Shown one piece after another: positions 1 through 10,118 of a stretch of DNA of 64,000 bases. The stretch's first letter is position 1, and each line of letters opens with the position of its first letter. The notes below the pieces were generated by a model that was given only the letters and a program-made list of their open reading frames with translations, was not told the origin of the DNA and did not search any database. Location: the NCBI GenBank assembly GCA_016218545.1, contig JACRDQ010000043.1, positions 1 to 64,000 of the forward strand, in the 5' to 3' direction. Origin of the DNA: Elusimicrobiota bacterium (GTDB lineage Bacteria > Elusimicrobiota > Elusimicrobia > UBA1565 > UBA9628). A program made the position numbers and the translations under genes.

Positions 1-3000
1 CCGCGGGCAGGGTTGGGGAAGGCATAGACATCCCTGAAGTTGAAGTCCGAGGAGGTCGTTGCCTCAGGCTGGATGCCCATCACCTGGTACAGGGAGAAGT
101 GCTCCAAGAGCGCGAACACCGCCCTGCTCGACACCGAAACCCAGGACTTTTCGACCTTCTCCCAGGCCAGGCTCTGCGTGTTCCAGGTGAAGAGCTTGAG
201 GTCATTTTCAGCCATGCCTCCCAGGGTCTTGGGATCATAAGGCACGCTCACCAGCACAGGCGCGCTAAAGCGCGTGCCCTCCGGCCCGAGGTCCAGCACC
301 TCGGAAGCTCCTTTCAAGGCCTCCTTGCCTTGCCCTGTCTTTGCAGGAACGCCCAGGCTTGGGTCCGTGACCGGCTCGATCGTGATCGCGGTCTGAACCG
401 CCAGGGCTCCCTCAGGGATGTCCAGCTTGTAGCCCTCCGGGTGCTTCACCTTGCCGCCCTTGTCGCTCACCGGCTGCTTGACCTTCTTGGGCTTGCCCAC
501 CAGGACCACTGCGGGCGAAGGCGAGCCTGGCAGGAGCCTCTGGATGCGGCCGTTGTTGGAGTCAGCGACCAGGAGCCTGCCTTCTGCGTCCAAGGCCAGG
601 CTGGAAGGTTTGTTGAACTGGCCGGGCTCCTTGCCGTTCTGGCCCAAGATGGCCACCACATGGCCGAACCGGTCGAACTTCTGTATCCGGTCATTGTTGC
701 GGTCAGCCACGAACACGAAGCCTGAGGCGCTTACTGCAATGCCCTGCGGCTTGTCGAACTGGCCTGGCAGGGTTCCATAGGAACCGAAAGTTGAAACCAG
801 GTTCCCCGCTGAGTCGAACTTGAGCACCCTGTTGTTGGCCTGGTCGCTTACCAGAAGATTGCCGTCCTGGTCCAGAGCCAGGCCTGCGGGCTCAGAAGAG
901 ATTCCCCAAAGAGGGGCGGACAGCGGGATGGTCCTCCAGCCTGTCTCTTCAAGGACTTCGACCCTGCTGTTGTTCGTATCAGCGACGAAGACAGCCCCCT
1001 CGGCAGACACGGCAACAGCAAAGGGTTTGTTGAACTCGCCAAGCCCTGCGCCTGGCACAAACCCGCTGGACTTGCCGGGTTTGCCAAAGGAGGCCTGCAC
1101 AGCACCGTCAATGGAGAGCTTCACGACCCTGTCATTGTTCGTGTCAGCAAGCCAGAAGGATTCTCCGTCGAAGGCAAGGCCTTGCGGCTTGTTCAAGCCA
1201 AGGCCGGAGTAAGTCCCGGCCAAGGCTCCGCCTGCTTCAAAGACTCTCAAGCTGTCGTTGTTGGTATCAGCTACCCAGACTCTCCCCAAGGGGCCTGAAG
1301 CCACGCCTTCAGGGTGATTGAGTCCTGGCGTCTGACCGATGACCAAGTCCACGCCTAAGACGTCCAGGTACATCCTGGCATCCAGGACCGTGGAGTTGCC
1401 TGAAAGGTCCCTGGCCTCAAGCCTCAAGGTGTAGGTCCCAGGCTCGACTGCGGCGGTATCGAGCAAGCCCAGGATTCCCAGTTCCACCGACGATGAAGAC
1501 TCAGTGATCGTGGTGTTGCTCTCAGGGTCGAAGCTCTCGCCTGCTGAGAGCTTCAAGCTGTAGCTTGCAAGGTGTTCGTCCGTCGCAGTGCCGATGACCT
1601 CTACTACGCCGCTGAAGAGTTGGGAGATTCCCTCAGCCGAAGGACTGGGACTCAAGAGTCCTACGACCGGAGCCGTCGTGTCCACCGAGACCTCTGCTGA
1701 GGCCGCCCGGAACGAGCCGATAGGCTCCTCATGACCTGCCAGGTCCATGGCGCTGTAATACACCGTGTGCAGTCCAGGGCGCAGGGTGAAGGGCTGGGAG
1801 TAGACCGGATTGGCGCAAGTCCCTTGAAGGGCAGCCGGGTCTGAGGCGATTCCTTCACAGGACTCACGGGTCACGTCAATCAGGAAGTTGATGCCAGCCA
1901 CCCCGATGCCCAGGTTGTCGCCCACCACCGCCAGGTCGTCCTCAGCCGAGAGGCTGAACAGGGTCGCGGTGCTCACCGCCAGTGGGTCGCCGGGGGTCTT
2001 GGGCTCGCCGATCTGCACGGTCGTCCTGGGGGCTAGGACATCCAGGCCTCCGGCATCGGTGCCTTCTCCTCCAGCCAGCGCTGTCCATTGATTGAACTTC
2101 AATGGGGTCTCAGAACCTGCCACGGCAAGCCATGTGCCGTTGCTGTAAGCTATCCCATTGGCCCTGCCTGCGCCTGCCAGGCTCCGGGCCCACTCAAGGG
2201 AGCCTTCTGCGGTGTAGCGCCAGACCCCTAGCTGACTTGCCCCTTCCCCTGTGCCTCCTGCAACCATGATGACCCCACCCAGGGCAAGCCGCATGCTCGT
2301 GGGAAGATCATCTCCTCCTGACTCGCTGTGCCAGAACTTCTCGCTCTTCAGGACGCCGTCGAGACTGTAGCGCACCAAGGCCAAGTCCAGGTTCCCGACG
2401 GCCGAGGTCTTGGTCGCGGCCACCCAAAGGTCGCTGCCCGAGACCAACAGTCTTGCGCTCACCTCCTGCTCGATGTCGCGCATGTAGCCAGGCCGCAGGA
2501 AAGGCCCGGCCAAGAGATTCGTCCCCGAGGCATCGTATTTCCACAAAGCCAGGGCCAGCTTGTTAGGTCCGATGGAAGCTGCCACGGAAGAGAAGCCCAC
2601 GACCCATATAGCGCCTGTCCCGTCTAGCTGGACCCCGAAGCCTGCATCAAAGCCCGAGTCCCCTGCATACGATGACTTCAGGCTCAACTGCCCGGTCGCA
2701 GGCTCAAAGCGCCACAATCCCATGGCAATCCCGACCGGCCCTGAGAAATCCGGAGGCCCTGAGGTCTGCACCGCGCCCGTGATCCAGATGTCTCCCGCTG
2801 AATCGAAGGCGAAGTCATTCAGGCCCCAGGGGTTCTCGAAGACCGTGCTCGACAAAAGGACATCCCCGGAGGATGCCACCTTGTAGACCGCCACCTTCTG
2901 GAGCCCTTCCTCCACCTCAGAACTGGCTCCGCCCACAGCGTAGGCGTTGCCCTCTGGATCGAAACGGATGGTCCAGCGGCTATCCGCGACTGCTCCTGGC

Positions 3001-6000
3001 AGGCTCACGGAGGACATGAAGACGCCATTGCTGCCGTGCTTGGCAAGGGATACCCTGCTTGATCCGCTTCCATCGTCTCCTGCCGCGATCGCGATCCAGA
3101 CAGCGCCTGCCGCGTCCGCTGACAAGGCGATGCCGTCGGAAGGAGGACCTGAGCATGTATGGTATGTTGGCTCTGTTTGAGGAGGTTGGCCCGCTGCCAC
3201 CGTCTGGGCCACCACCGGGGATGTGCAGCCGTCCGCGATTCCGATCGTGCAGACCGAAAGGGTGTAGGCGGTTCCTGGCAAGAGCCCATCGACCCGCACC
3301 TGGTTTCCGAGAACCGTCATCCCTCGGGAAAGGTGTCCAAGGTCCAGGTCGCATGATTCCGGACCTGCGGCAGTGCCGAAGCTGACATAGTACGCCGAGA
3401 ACGCAGGATTGCCGTTGAGGGCCCAGGAAAGATCGATCGTGCCGCTCGAACTGCCTGCCACCGCTAGGTCTCCCGCACGACTGACGCCCGCCTCGGGCGT
3501 TACGACCACAATCGCGATGGACCGGACTTGCTCCATGTTGCCCGCGATGTCCCGGCTGAAATATTCGATGGAGTGAGTGCCCAAGGCCAAGGAGAACGGC
3601 TCCGTGGCATGGAACACGCTCGGCGGAGTCGTTGCGAAATCGAGGAACGCCTGGTCGAGCAGATAATAGGTCTCGCTCAGCCCTGAGGTCGGCTGGCCGC
3701 TGACCTCAGGGTCATGCGCAGGCAATGAGACCATCGTCTCAGTCGTGACCACCACCTCGCCGTCCAGTCGCGGCCTTGCGTACCCGGCAAAAGCGGCCTG
3801 CGTAGCCGGTGGCGTCACGTCGACGATCTGGACCGTGACGGATGTGACCCGCGGAGCCTCCAGATTGCCGGCATGGTCGATGCTGAAGTAGGTCAGAGAG
3901 TGCGTGCCCATGCCCAACGCGAACCCTCCTGAGAAAATCCCAGGCGGGGTGCTCTGCATGTCCTGGAATGCCGCGTCGGCCAGGAAGTAGGTCGTGGCCA
4001 CGCCTGACACGGCCGCCCCTTGCACGTAGGGGTCTACGGCATTGAAGGTCACCAGAGTGCTCGACGAAATGAGAGCGTTGCCTTGGCCGTCAAAGGCCAG
4101 ACTCCCCGCAAAAGCGATTCCGGTCTCAGGCGGCGTCACATCAGGGCCGGGCGCCGCGCTCGTCGATGCCAAGATGGCGAAATAGGAGTGGAGCTTCGTC
4201 ACCGTGGCTGAGATGGAATTCCCGGCAAAGCCTTTGTACTGCCCTGAGAGACGCTCCATGCCTCCGCCGGCCGACAACTGGTAGATCGCCAGGTTGTCCC
4301 TGGAGACCCCAAGGCTTGCGAGCTGCTCCGGCGAATAATCGATCTTGACCACCGCAGGGGGAGAGAGCTCGGCGCCCGAGGGGCCGACGTGGTGGACCGG
4401 GCTCGCCACCAGAAGGCCCTTGTCAGCCAGGCCAGACAGCAACCCGCTCAAAATCGGGTCTGAAAGAGGCACTGCGGTCAAGGTCAGATCGGGTCTTCCT
4501 GAGATGACCTCGATCCCCGACAACGCAGCGATGTGCGGGGACTCGAAGTCCGGCACCATGACCATGAACTGGCCGAATGAGTCGCCGGATGGAACCACGA
4601 CATGCCCATTCTCGATCGAATGATCGATGAACGAGCCTGTAGGCAGTCCCTCTATGTCGAGCTTGGTCAGCTTACGATAACCTATCTGCCCTGCGCTGAG
4701 TCCTGTTTCCGAGTAAGGGAGCATGAGCGTGAACGGCCCGGTGACCGCGTCCGCTGGACCAATCCAGGTGAGCCGGAATGACGTGTCGCGCGGCACCGCC
4801 CGCCAACCAGGATGGGGTTTTGCTCCTGTGACTGCGAGAAACAACGTTCCAGCATTGCGCACTCCAAAGTCTTGAATCCGTACTCCCGAGCCCAAAGGCA
4901 CCCCGTTCCCATCCTGACTGGAAAGCGTCTCTCCAGACGCGACATAGTGTCCGACGCCAGGGCCACTGCTCTCTCGGAGCCCGACCCCGAGGAGGATCGA
5001 TCCCTGGGGAAGTGCCAGCGCACGGCCAAAATAGCCGCTCGGGCAGACCGTGTCGCGGGGGTCAAGGGTGGAAGGACAATAAGGGCGCCATATCGCTGTC
5101 TGCGCTGGTTGCTCCATCTCGAACTTGAATCGGAATTTCACCGGCAAAGAAAGCGGCGACCAGGAATACCGCATGTGCGCCGTCGTCGTGGAGACGATGT
5201 CGAGCGTCCCGCTCATCAACGTCCCAAGTTCTCCCCCGTCAGCGCCAAGCACCTTCACTCTCCAGGCAAGGGCGCCCGCAATGGCATCCACGATGGGCAG
5301 CCCTTCCTGAGGAGCATCCGTCCGCTCGAAGTGTGCAGCTCCCACCGGCGTCGAGAAACTGATGGCATTGGCTTCCGCGTCAAACCATGGGCCGGCCGGC
5401 AGATAGGCCCCCGGCAGCAGGCCGAAATCCGTTTCCAAGTCATAGATCGGCCCCGTCAGGCTGCCGGCATGCGCCCCACCGTCTCTCGGCAACCCGAAGC
5501 CGAGGGATTCCGATCCCCAACTCATGTCTCCTGAAACTGACCAGGTCGTACTGGTTGGCGCAGGAATCTCGAACCGACCTGGATCAAGCTTCGCGACAAG
5601 GCTGAATTGATTCCCCTCCTCGTCGGAGATAATGGTGTTCAGCGACGTGGCGCCCGGAGGCAGTTGCAGCAATGTGTAGGGTTGCTCTCCGGATTCGTCC
5701 TGCAGCCAGTCAACGGACGTGAAAGTCCCCGAGGGGCTCAGCCGGGAGATGCGGTTGAGGCGTGCAGAAGCCGACAAGCCAAGCGTAACCTTGGCATCGA
5801 AGAGCCCTGTCGTGGGGTTGTGAGTCGAATAAGTCTTCAGCGGGTCCCGGACGGCTGCCGCGATCATGGTCGCGATGCCGAATGGTGCCACGGTCTCGCC
5901 GCCCTCCGAGGCGACGGCTCGCGCCAGGTAGGTCCCCTTGGAAAGAACATCGGTCGCGACCCCGCCATTGATATCCCTGGTGCCGGAAGACAATTTCGTC

Positions 6001-7223
6001 CCGGAGATCGGCGGCGACTCCAGGAATCCATTCACGTAAGTCACCTTTGTGGGGATGTCCTGCCCGTCGGGGCCCGTGATCCTCATGGAGGCGATCTCAG
6101 ACCCCCAGGCGCCCTGCTTCACAGCGAAGAGCAACGGCGAACCGTACATCTCCTGGATGGAGGCGGGAGCAAGCAGCGTCGTCGGCGTGGACGCTGAGAC
6201 TCCCGCGAACTGGTCATAGAGCGGGCGCATGATGCCATCAAGGGTCAAGATCGGTTTGGGCCGGGAGATGGATACCACCATCGAAGTGTAATTGCCGGCT
6301 GCGTCGAAGGCTTGCACGAAGAGCTTAGTCCCCTCTTGTATCGCGCTAAGGTCGACTGAATAAGTGTGGCTGGGGCCGTAGAATGTCGGATCGACCATGA
6401 CAAACGATGCGGTGCCGTCCACAAGTTCCTTCTCGCGGTCAATAATCCGACTCCCTTTGGTTACTTCGAGCATCTCCACCCCGTCGCCGGAATCAGAAAC
6501 TTCCACAGTGATGGTTGGTCCAGAGGCAGCGCCACCATCCTCGATGACCCTGCCACTGGCGTCCCGGGCAATAACGGTTGGCGGAGTCGTATCGGCTGAA
6601 GCCGTCATGACCGTTCCGGTAATGTGGTAGGCGCGGGCCACCTTGAAGCCCCTTCCAAAATAGTAATCCAAGGTCCCGTCAATCCTGTCGTTGGAGTGGG
6701 CCGCCAGAACAACGCTGGAGCCGGTTCCGCCGACGACAAAAGTGGTGTGGGCATTGTTCCAGATTACTATGTCGCCCGCCGACAAAGATGCTGGGGCGCT
6801 GGCGGCGCTCGTGAATTTCGTGACGGTCGCGATGCTCTTCAGCGCTGCGCCAAGCTCACGCACACGCACATAGGTCCCGCCTTTGCCGAGGTGGCCGGTC
6901 ATCTGGATTCCGCCCGCCTTTAATTCTTGGGAAGCGAAATTCGTGCAGTCCTCGCCTTCCAGCGCGCTGACCGTTCCGTCTCCATCATTCGGGGCCGTGG
7001 CCCCAGTCTCCGGGTCGGTGAGGTAGTACCACGTGTACGGTCCTGGCGGGGTGGCAAGTGATCCGTTGATGTGGTCAACCAAGTTGTTCGGATTGCTCAC
7101 GACGGTTCTGTACCATGCGTGCGCATAGGCCGTCGAGGTCGCAACATTGTAAGTGGCGGCATGGACGAGAGAAGTCCCGGAAACGACGCACGCTGCGAGC
7201 AGCATCAAACATGCGTGGTTCAT
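1..7223 (-). CDS. Giant secreted multidomain surface protein with N-terminal amidase-like domain (3' end outside window)
   Basis: The frame is open from the ATG at 7223 to the window edge (about 2,407 residues, no stop seen). An AGGAGG lies 4 bases before the start. Residues 1-22 look like a signal peptide. Residues 24-200 resemble the Amidase_6 (NlpC/P60-like) family: EDCTNFASQ with Cys93, a His at about 159 after GDIVIWNN, and AHSND near 176. Then follow Ig-like segments, OmpL47-like repeats ending in hurdles such as IDHAGNLE and RDIAGNME (about 1075-1232, again near 1830), a fibronectin-type stretch (about 1248-1345), a propeller-like part, NHL repeats (about 1962-2228) and a ZU5-like segment near 2260. 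The last residues, VYAFPNPAR, look like the start of a C-terminal FlgD-like or sorting domain. It probably acts on the cell surface, perhaps cleaving peptide or amide bonds in a wall polymer; the substrate is unknown. The start overlaps the stop of the upstream gene (ATGA), implying coupled translation. Confidence 0.85.
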   Translation of the reverse strand, partial: MNHACLMLLAACVVSGTSLVHAATYNVATSTAYAHAWYRTVVSNPNNLVDHINGSLATPPGPYTWYYLTDPETGATAPNDGDGTVSALEGEDCTNFASQELKAGGIQMTGHLGKGGTYVRVRELGAALKSIATVTKFTSAASAPASLSAGDIVIWNNAHTTFVVGGTGSSVVLAAHSNDRIDGTLDYYFGRGFKVARAYHITGTVMTASADTTPPTVIARDASGRVIEDGGAASGPTITVEVSDSGDGVEMLEVTKGSRIIDREKELVDGTASFVMVDPTFYGPSHTYSVDLSAIQEGTKLFVQAFDAAGNYTSMVVSISRPKPILTLDGIMRPLYDQFAGVSASTPTTLLAPASIQEMYGSPLLFAVKQGAWGSEIASMRITGPDGQDIPTKVTYVNGFLESPPISGTKLSSGTRDINGGVATDVLSKGTYLARAVASEGGETVAPFGIATMIAAAVRDPLKTYSTHNPTTGLFDAKVTLGLSASARLNRISRLSPSGTFTSVDWLQDESGEQPYTLLQLPPGATSLNTIISDEEGNQFSLVAKLDPGRFEIPAPTSTTWSVSGDMSWGSESLGFGLPRDGGAHAGSLTGPIYDLETDFGLLPGAYLPAGPWFDAEANAISFSTPVGAAHFERTDAPQEGLPIVDAIAGALAWRVKVLGADGGELGTLMSGTLDIVSTTTAHMRYSWSPLSLPVKFRFKFEMEQPAQTAIWRPYCPSTLDPRDTVCPSGYFGRALALPQGSILLGVGLRESSGPGVGHYVASGETLSSQDGNGVPLGSGVRIQDFGVRNAGTLFLAVTGAKPHPGWRAVPRDTSFRLTWIGPADAVTGPFTLMLPYSETGLSAGQIGYRKLTKLDIEGLPTGSFIDHSIENGHVVVPSGDSFGQFMVMVPDFESPHIAALSGIEVISGRPDLTLTAVPLSDPILSGLLSGLADKGLLVASPVHHVGPSGAELSPPAVVKIDYSPEQLASLGVSRDNLAIYQLSAGGGMERLSGQYKGFAGNSISATVTKLHSYFAILASTSAAPGPDVTPPETGIAFAGSLAFDGQGNALISSSTLVTFNAVDPYVQGAAVSGVATTYFLADAAFQDMQSTPPGIFSGGFALGMGTHSLTYFSIDHAGNLEAPRVTSVTVQIVDVTPPATQAAFAGYARPRLDGEVVVTTETMVSLPAHDPEVSGQPTSGLSETYYLLDQAFLDFATTPPSVFHATEPFSLALGTHSIEYFSRDIAGNMEQVRSIAIVVVTPEAGVSRAGDLAVAGSSSGTIDLSWALNGNPAFSAYYVSFGTAAGPESCDLDLGHLSRGMTVLGNQVRVDGLLPGTAYTLSVCTIGIADGCTSPVVAQTVAAGQPPQTEPTYHTCSGPPSDGIALSADAAGAVWIAIAAGDDGSGSSRVSLAKHGSNGVFMSSVSLPGAVADSRWTIRFDPEGNAYAVGGASSEVEEGLQKVAVYKVASSGDVLLSSTVFENPWGLNDFAFDSAGDIWITGAVQTSGPPDFSGPVGIAMGLWRFEPATGQLSLKSSYAGDSGFDAGFGVQLDGTGAIWVVGFSSVAASIGPNKLALALWKYDASGTNLLAGPFLRPGYMRDIEQEVSARLLVSGSDLWVAATKTSAVGNLDLALVRYSLDGVLKSEKFWHSESGGDDLPTSMRLALGGVIMVAGGTGEGASQLGVWRYTAEGSLEWARSLAGAGRANGIAYSNGTWLAVAGSETPLKFNQWTALAGGEGTDAGGLDVLAPRTTVQIGEPKTPGDPLAVSTATLFSLSAEDDLAVVGDNLGIGVAGINFLIDVTRESCEGIASDPAALQGTCANPVYSQPFTLRPGLHTVYYSAMDLAGHEEPIGSFRAASAEVSVDTTAPVVGLLSPSPSAEGISQLFSGVVEVIGTATDEHLASYSLKLSAGESFDPESNTTITESSSSVELGILGLLDTAAVEPGTYTLRLEARDLSGNSTVLDARMYLDVLGVDLVIGQTPGLNHPEGVASGPLGRVWVADTNNDSLRVFEAGGALAGTYSGLGLNKPQGLAFDGESFWLADTNNDRVVKLSIDGAVQASFGKPGKSSGFVPGAGLGEFNKPFAVAVSAEGAVFVADTNNSRVEVLEETGWRTIPLSAPLWGISSEPAGLALDQDGNLLVSDQANNRVLKFDSAGNLVSTFGSYGTLPGQFDKPQGIAVSASGFVFVADRNNDRIQKFDRFGHVVAILGQNGKEPGQFNKPSSLALDAEGRLLVADSNNGRIQRLLPGSPSPAVVLVGKPKKVKQPVSDKGGKVKHPEGYKLDIPEGALAVQTAITIEPVTDPSLGVPAKTGQGKEALKGASEVLDLGPEGTRFSAPVLVSVPYDPKTLGGMAENDLKLFTWNTQSLAWEKVEKSWVSVSSRAVFALLEHFSLYQVMGIQPEATTSSDFNFRDVYAFPNPAR

Positions 7224-7924
7224 TTTGCCTCCTGCAAGATTCCCCGCCAGCGGTGCAAGAGCCTCTCGTTGTCCTCTTTCGTCCCGCGGAAACGACCTTC
7301 TTGGACCGATCTCTCGAAGAAACCCAAGAGGTCATATCTGTCCGTGACCGCCTTAATCGCTGACGACGCATTTGCGTTCATGTTGTCGAAGAGACGCTTC
7401 ACTCCGAGGATCATGGACCACCGCACATCATCGTCGTCGACTTGCAGACCTGGTGTCTGGAATATTCGGATATAAGCTCGCGCCATCTCTTTCCTGTCCA
7501 AGAGGCGATATCCATCGGCAGCCTGAAGCTGGACGATAAGATTCTTGTTGGCAAGGCCGTGCTCCAAGACCCCAACGATGGCGCGTCTTCGATGCTGCCT
7601 GCTAATCTTCTTGTCGTGGAAGGTCATAATGGTTTGGACTGCGCCGACCGCGCGAAGGGCGCTTGCGGGATTCGTGCTCTTCAGAATGACCTCGTCACAG
7701 AGGGCCAACACCTTCGGATCATCACCAATTGGACGAGCCATATCCCACCCAAGAATCTCGCCCATCTCCTCTGGATTGGAATTCATCAACTCCCGGACGC
7801 GCTCGATGTTCTGCCCGAGTTTCTCTTTCGCCGTCTCCCTTGAGATCCCTCCAGCCGACGCTGGCGCAGAGGTCGCGAACGAGGCTGCGAGGATGGCGAG
7901 GATGAGCGTGGTGGTGGTTCTCAT
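7220..7924 (-). CDS. Secreted protein of unknown function
   Basis: A 234-residue protein. I chose the ATG at 7924 because AAGGAG lies 9 bases upstream and because the first 24 residues form a clear signal peptide ending in SAPASA; the open frame extends further but lacks these features. The mature part is mostly helical with charged residues and may be a HEAT-like helical repeat, though I recognise no family. Its TGA overlaps the ATG of the giant amidase-headed protein, so the two are probably made together, and this protein could be a partner, inhibitor or chaperone of that enzyme. That role is inference from position only. Confidence 0.7.
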   Translation of the reverse strand: MRTTTTLILAILAASFATSAPASAGGISRETAKEKLGQNIERVRELMNSNPEEMGEILGWDMARPIGDDPKVLALCDEVILKSTNPASALRAVGAVQTIMTFHDKKISRQHRRRAIVGVLEHGLANKNLIVQLQAADGYRLLDRKEMARAYIRIFQTPGLQVDDDDVRWSMILGVKRLFDNMNANASSAIKAVTDRYDLLGFFERSVQEGRFRGTKEDNERLLHRWRGILQEAK

Positions 7925-8341
7925 GGGATGATGCTCCTTCGTGTTCGTCGGATAGGCGCGAGAGGGCCCCGCAACACACAGGCCCCCTCTTTCTTGGAAA
8001 ACCGCCCTGCTTTCGGACTTTCGACGCGGGATGTATCGGGTTTCTTGGTGCAATCACGATCTGCGAAGTCGGCCAGACCGTGGCAGACTTCTCTGCTTTG
8101 TTGGCGGGTGTTGCGGTCCTCGTGGGCCTGGGAAGCCCGGGCAAAGATCCGCGAGGCAGGGCCATCGCGCCCGACTTCGAACCGCAACGCAACCGGCCCC
8201 TGGCACAGCTCGTACCCTGCGCCATTACACTGAATACCTCAACTCTAGGCCCGCCGTCAAGGCATTTGTTATTCGCAGTCATGGCCTGCCCTTCAAAGGA
8301 TTCCGCGATCTTAAGTGACGCGCAAAAGCCCAACATGGGAC
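7925..8341. other. Intergenic region, 417 bases
   Basis: This gap separates the surface-protein operon from the methyltransferase operon; both read on the minus strand. It should hold the promoter of the surface-protein operon. I found no convincing TTGACA/TATAAT pair. A weak GC-rich stem (around 7961-7990 on the minus strand) lies in the leader. The longer open frames across it (for example 7722-8336 on the minus strand) have no plausible start or recognisable product. Confidence 0.4.
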
Positions 8342-9169
8342 CTACTTGATCTTCCGTTTGCAGGACAGCAACTCTGCAATGAGTCGCGGGCCTTGCATCA
8401 TTCTTTCGGCGAATTGCATCTGCCGACGCATATCGTCGCGTTTCCCCTTGACCTTATGATCCACCAGGTTCCGTGCGTTCCTAAATGAATGGAGATCGTC
8501 CTTCAAGACATGGCCCACGACGGGGACATGTGGCGGTGCATAGCTATTGTTTGAGGCAAGAGCGTTGATCTTTGTGCTCCAGTCCATCTTCTCCACAGCG
8601 GTCGGACTTGCTGTGAGCCATCCGCTTCGAGCAGCCTTCAGGGCAAGCACATCTGTCTCTCGCTCGACCATCTCGCACATGTCCCTCAATCCATCCTTGC
8701 GGTTAATGAGATTGAATTTCTCGACAGCTGCCCCGACCTCGGCCCGGCAGGGTCCGAGTTTAAGGCTAGGCTCGGGGGTTATCACGAGGGCAGGATTCCT
8801 GGCATGAATCGACTCGTAAATCCTCCTGTGATCATTTATCACTAGGAGCCCCACGCCATCAAGTTTCATTTCTTCCAGCAACCCCACCTTCGAAAGGGCC
8901 TCGGATGTCGTCGCCAAGAAGAACTCACAATAGAGTCTTCTTGCGCTTAACCACGTCGCCAGTTCCTTCAATGCGCCGTCGTAGCTCAGTGTCCCTTGCG
9001 CCTCCACTAGGATTTTGAGGTTCGCCTTTGTGGCCAGCAGGGTTGTCCTGCATGGAGCATTGGGCCAAGCGGGGCGCTCGAGCTGAATTGCCATTTTGCG
9101 CTGACGAAAGTGTTGCGCAACAGCGCCGGCAACGGGCCGAGCCTCCTCAGGGGTAAATTCAAACCGCAT
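8342..9169 (-). CDS. Predicted HEPN-motif protein of a methyltransferase/ParB operon
   Basis: A 275-residue protein without a family I can name with certainty. The C-terminal part is helical and contains FRNARNLVDHK, in which R233-N234-x3-H238 fits the RNxxxH motif of HEPN ribonucleases, common in toxins and anti-phage systems. The N-terminal half has alternating strands and helices (ILVEAQG near 53, VGLLVINDHRR near 107) and could be a nuclease-like or sensor domain; this is a guess. The gene starts 4 bases after the stop of the ParB-like gene, so it belongs to the same transcript as a Dam-like methyltransferase. I infer a role in a restriction or abortive defence module. It could instead be a maintenance or regulatory protein. 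Confidence 0.55.
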   Translation of the reverse strand: MRFEFTPEEARPVAGAVAQHFRQRKMAIQLERPAWPNAPCRTTLLATKANLKILVEAQGTLSYDGALKELATWLSARRLYCEFFLATTSEALSKVGLLEEMKLDGVGLLVINDHRRIYESIHARNPALVITPEPSLKLGPCRAEVGAAVEKFNLINRKDGLRDMCEMVERETDVLALKAARSGWLTASPTAVEKMDWSTKINALASNNSYAPPHVPVVGHVLKDDLHSFRNARNLVDHKVKGKRDDMRRQMQFAERMMQGPRLIAELLSCKRKIK

Positions 9170-9173
9170 CTTG

Positions 9174-10118
9174 TTATCCTACGAGTCGCGCAATCGAAGA
9201 CCCTAGTCGCTTGAGCTCGTCCTTCACTTCCACGCTTATTCGCGTGCCTGATTTATACTGATCTAGCTTCTCGATTAAGCCCCGAACCCGGGTCAGAAGA
9301 CTGCGTTGTTCATATGCCCGTCCAACAGTGTCTTCGAAGGCGTGGTGAATGCTGTAGGTCCTGCTCTTGACGAGCCTCACAATTGCAGGGATGGCTTCCT
9401 TTCGATCTCCGCCTGCCCGTTCTGCCCGTGCTATCTTGCTGATGTCCCGGAAGCCGACAACATTATCGATCACCCCCGACATGTACTTCCCTACCAATGC
9501 ATCGACATACTGAGCCTTGGGCACTTCCTCGAAGACCTCGGGAGCATACCGCTCAACAACCCGCCGCGATTTGAATATCTCAATAAAGAGATCGGGCTTG
9601 ATCTTCTGCTCGCTCTTGGGTTTTTCGGCTTCCTTGAGCAGCATGGTTTGAAACTTCTGCGGCAACTCGACCAGCTCCAGAGCCCTCTCGACTGTCGGCA
9701 ACCGGACACCAGTAATGGCGGCCAGCGCCTTGGGCGTCGAGGGCTCTCCTTTCTTTTCAAGCATCTTCTGGATCTCCACCAGCTTGAGGGCCATTGGCAT
9801 CAGGTCCCAATCAAGGCGAACGTTGTGAATGTTAAACATCATCAGAAGATTCTCAAGGGGGGCCGGCTTGGGCTGAATAATCGCAGGCACCGTGGCATGG
9901 TTGAGCTTCTTCGCGCAGCGCCACCGCCGTTCCCCATCGATCAACGTGTATCCGCTACCCTCGGGATAAACTGAAATGGGAACCTTAATACCGCCCTTCC
10001 GGATCGACTCCAAGAGTTGGTTCATTTCTTCTTCCCGGAAAATGAGACGAGGATTATTGTCATTCCGCCTGATATTATCCGGCGGGATTTGCTGGAGTGG
10101 TGTAACAGCCTCTTTCAT
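9174..10118 (-). CDS. ParB-like nuclease/CTPase-domain DNA-binding protein
   Basis: A 314-residue protein with a ParB/Srx N-terminal domain: NNPR at 21-24, a VPISV strand near 46, and GERRWRCAKK at 62-71, the signature of ParB box II. A helical middle region (about 110-150, with KALAAITGVRLPTVERAL) fits the helix-turn-helix that follows in ParB proteins. It is probably not the chromosomal ParB because it has no parA beside it and lies between a methyltransferase and a HEPN-motif gene, a setting seen for ParB-like proteins in phages and defence islands. Its ATG overlaps the TGA of the methyltransferase (ATGA). Expected role: sequence-specific DNA binding, with CTP hydrolysis or nicking possible. 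Confidence 0.8.
   Translation of the reverse strand: MKEAVTPLQQIPPDNIRRNDNNPRLIFREEEMNQLLESIRKGGIKVPISVYPEGSGYTLIDGERRWRCAKKLNHATVPAIIQPKPAPLENLLMMFNIHNVRLDWDLMPMALKLVEIQKMLEKKGEPSTPKALAAITGVRLPTVERALELVELPQKFQTMLLKEAEKPKSEQKIKPDLFIEIFKSRRVVERYAPEVFEEVPKAQYVDALVGKYMSGVIDNVVGFRDISKIARAERAGGDRKEAIPAIVRLVKSRTYSIHHAFEDTVGRAYEQRSLLTRVRGLIEKLDQYKSGTRISVEVKDELKRLGSSIARLVG

Noticed and set aside
7925..8341. c-di-GMP-type riboswitch before the surface-protein operon
   Set aside because: Isolated matches such as CAAAGC and CACGG occur, but the stems and tetraloop receptor do not fit together.
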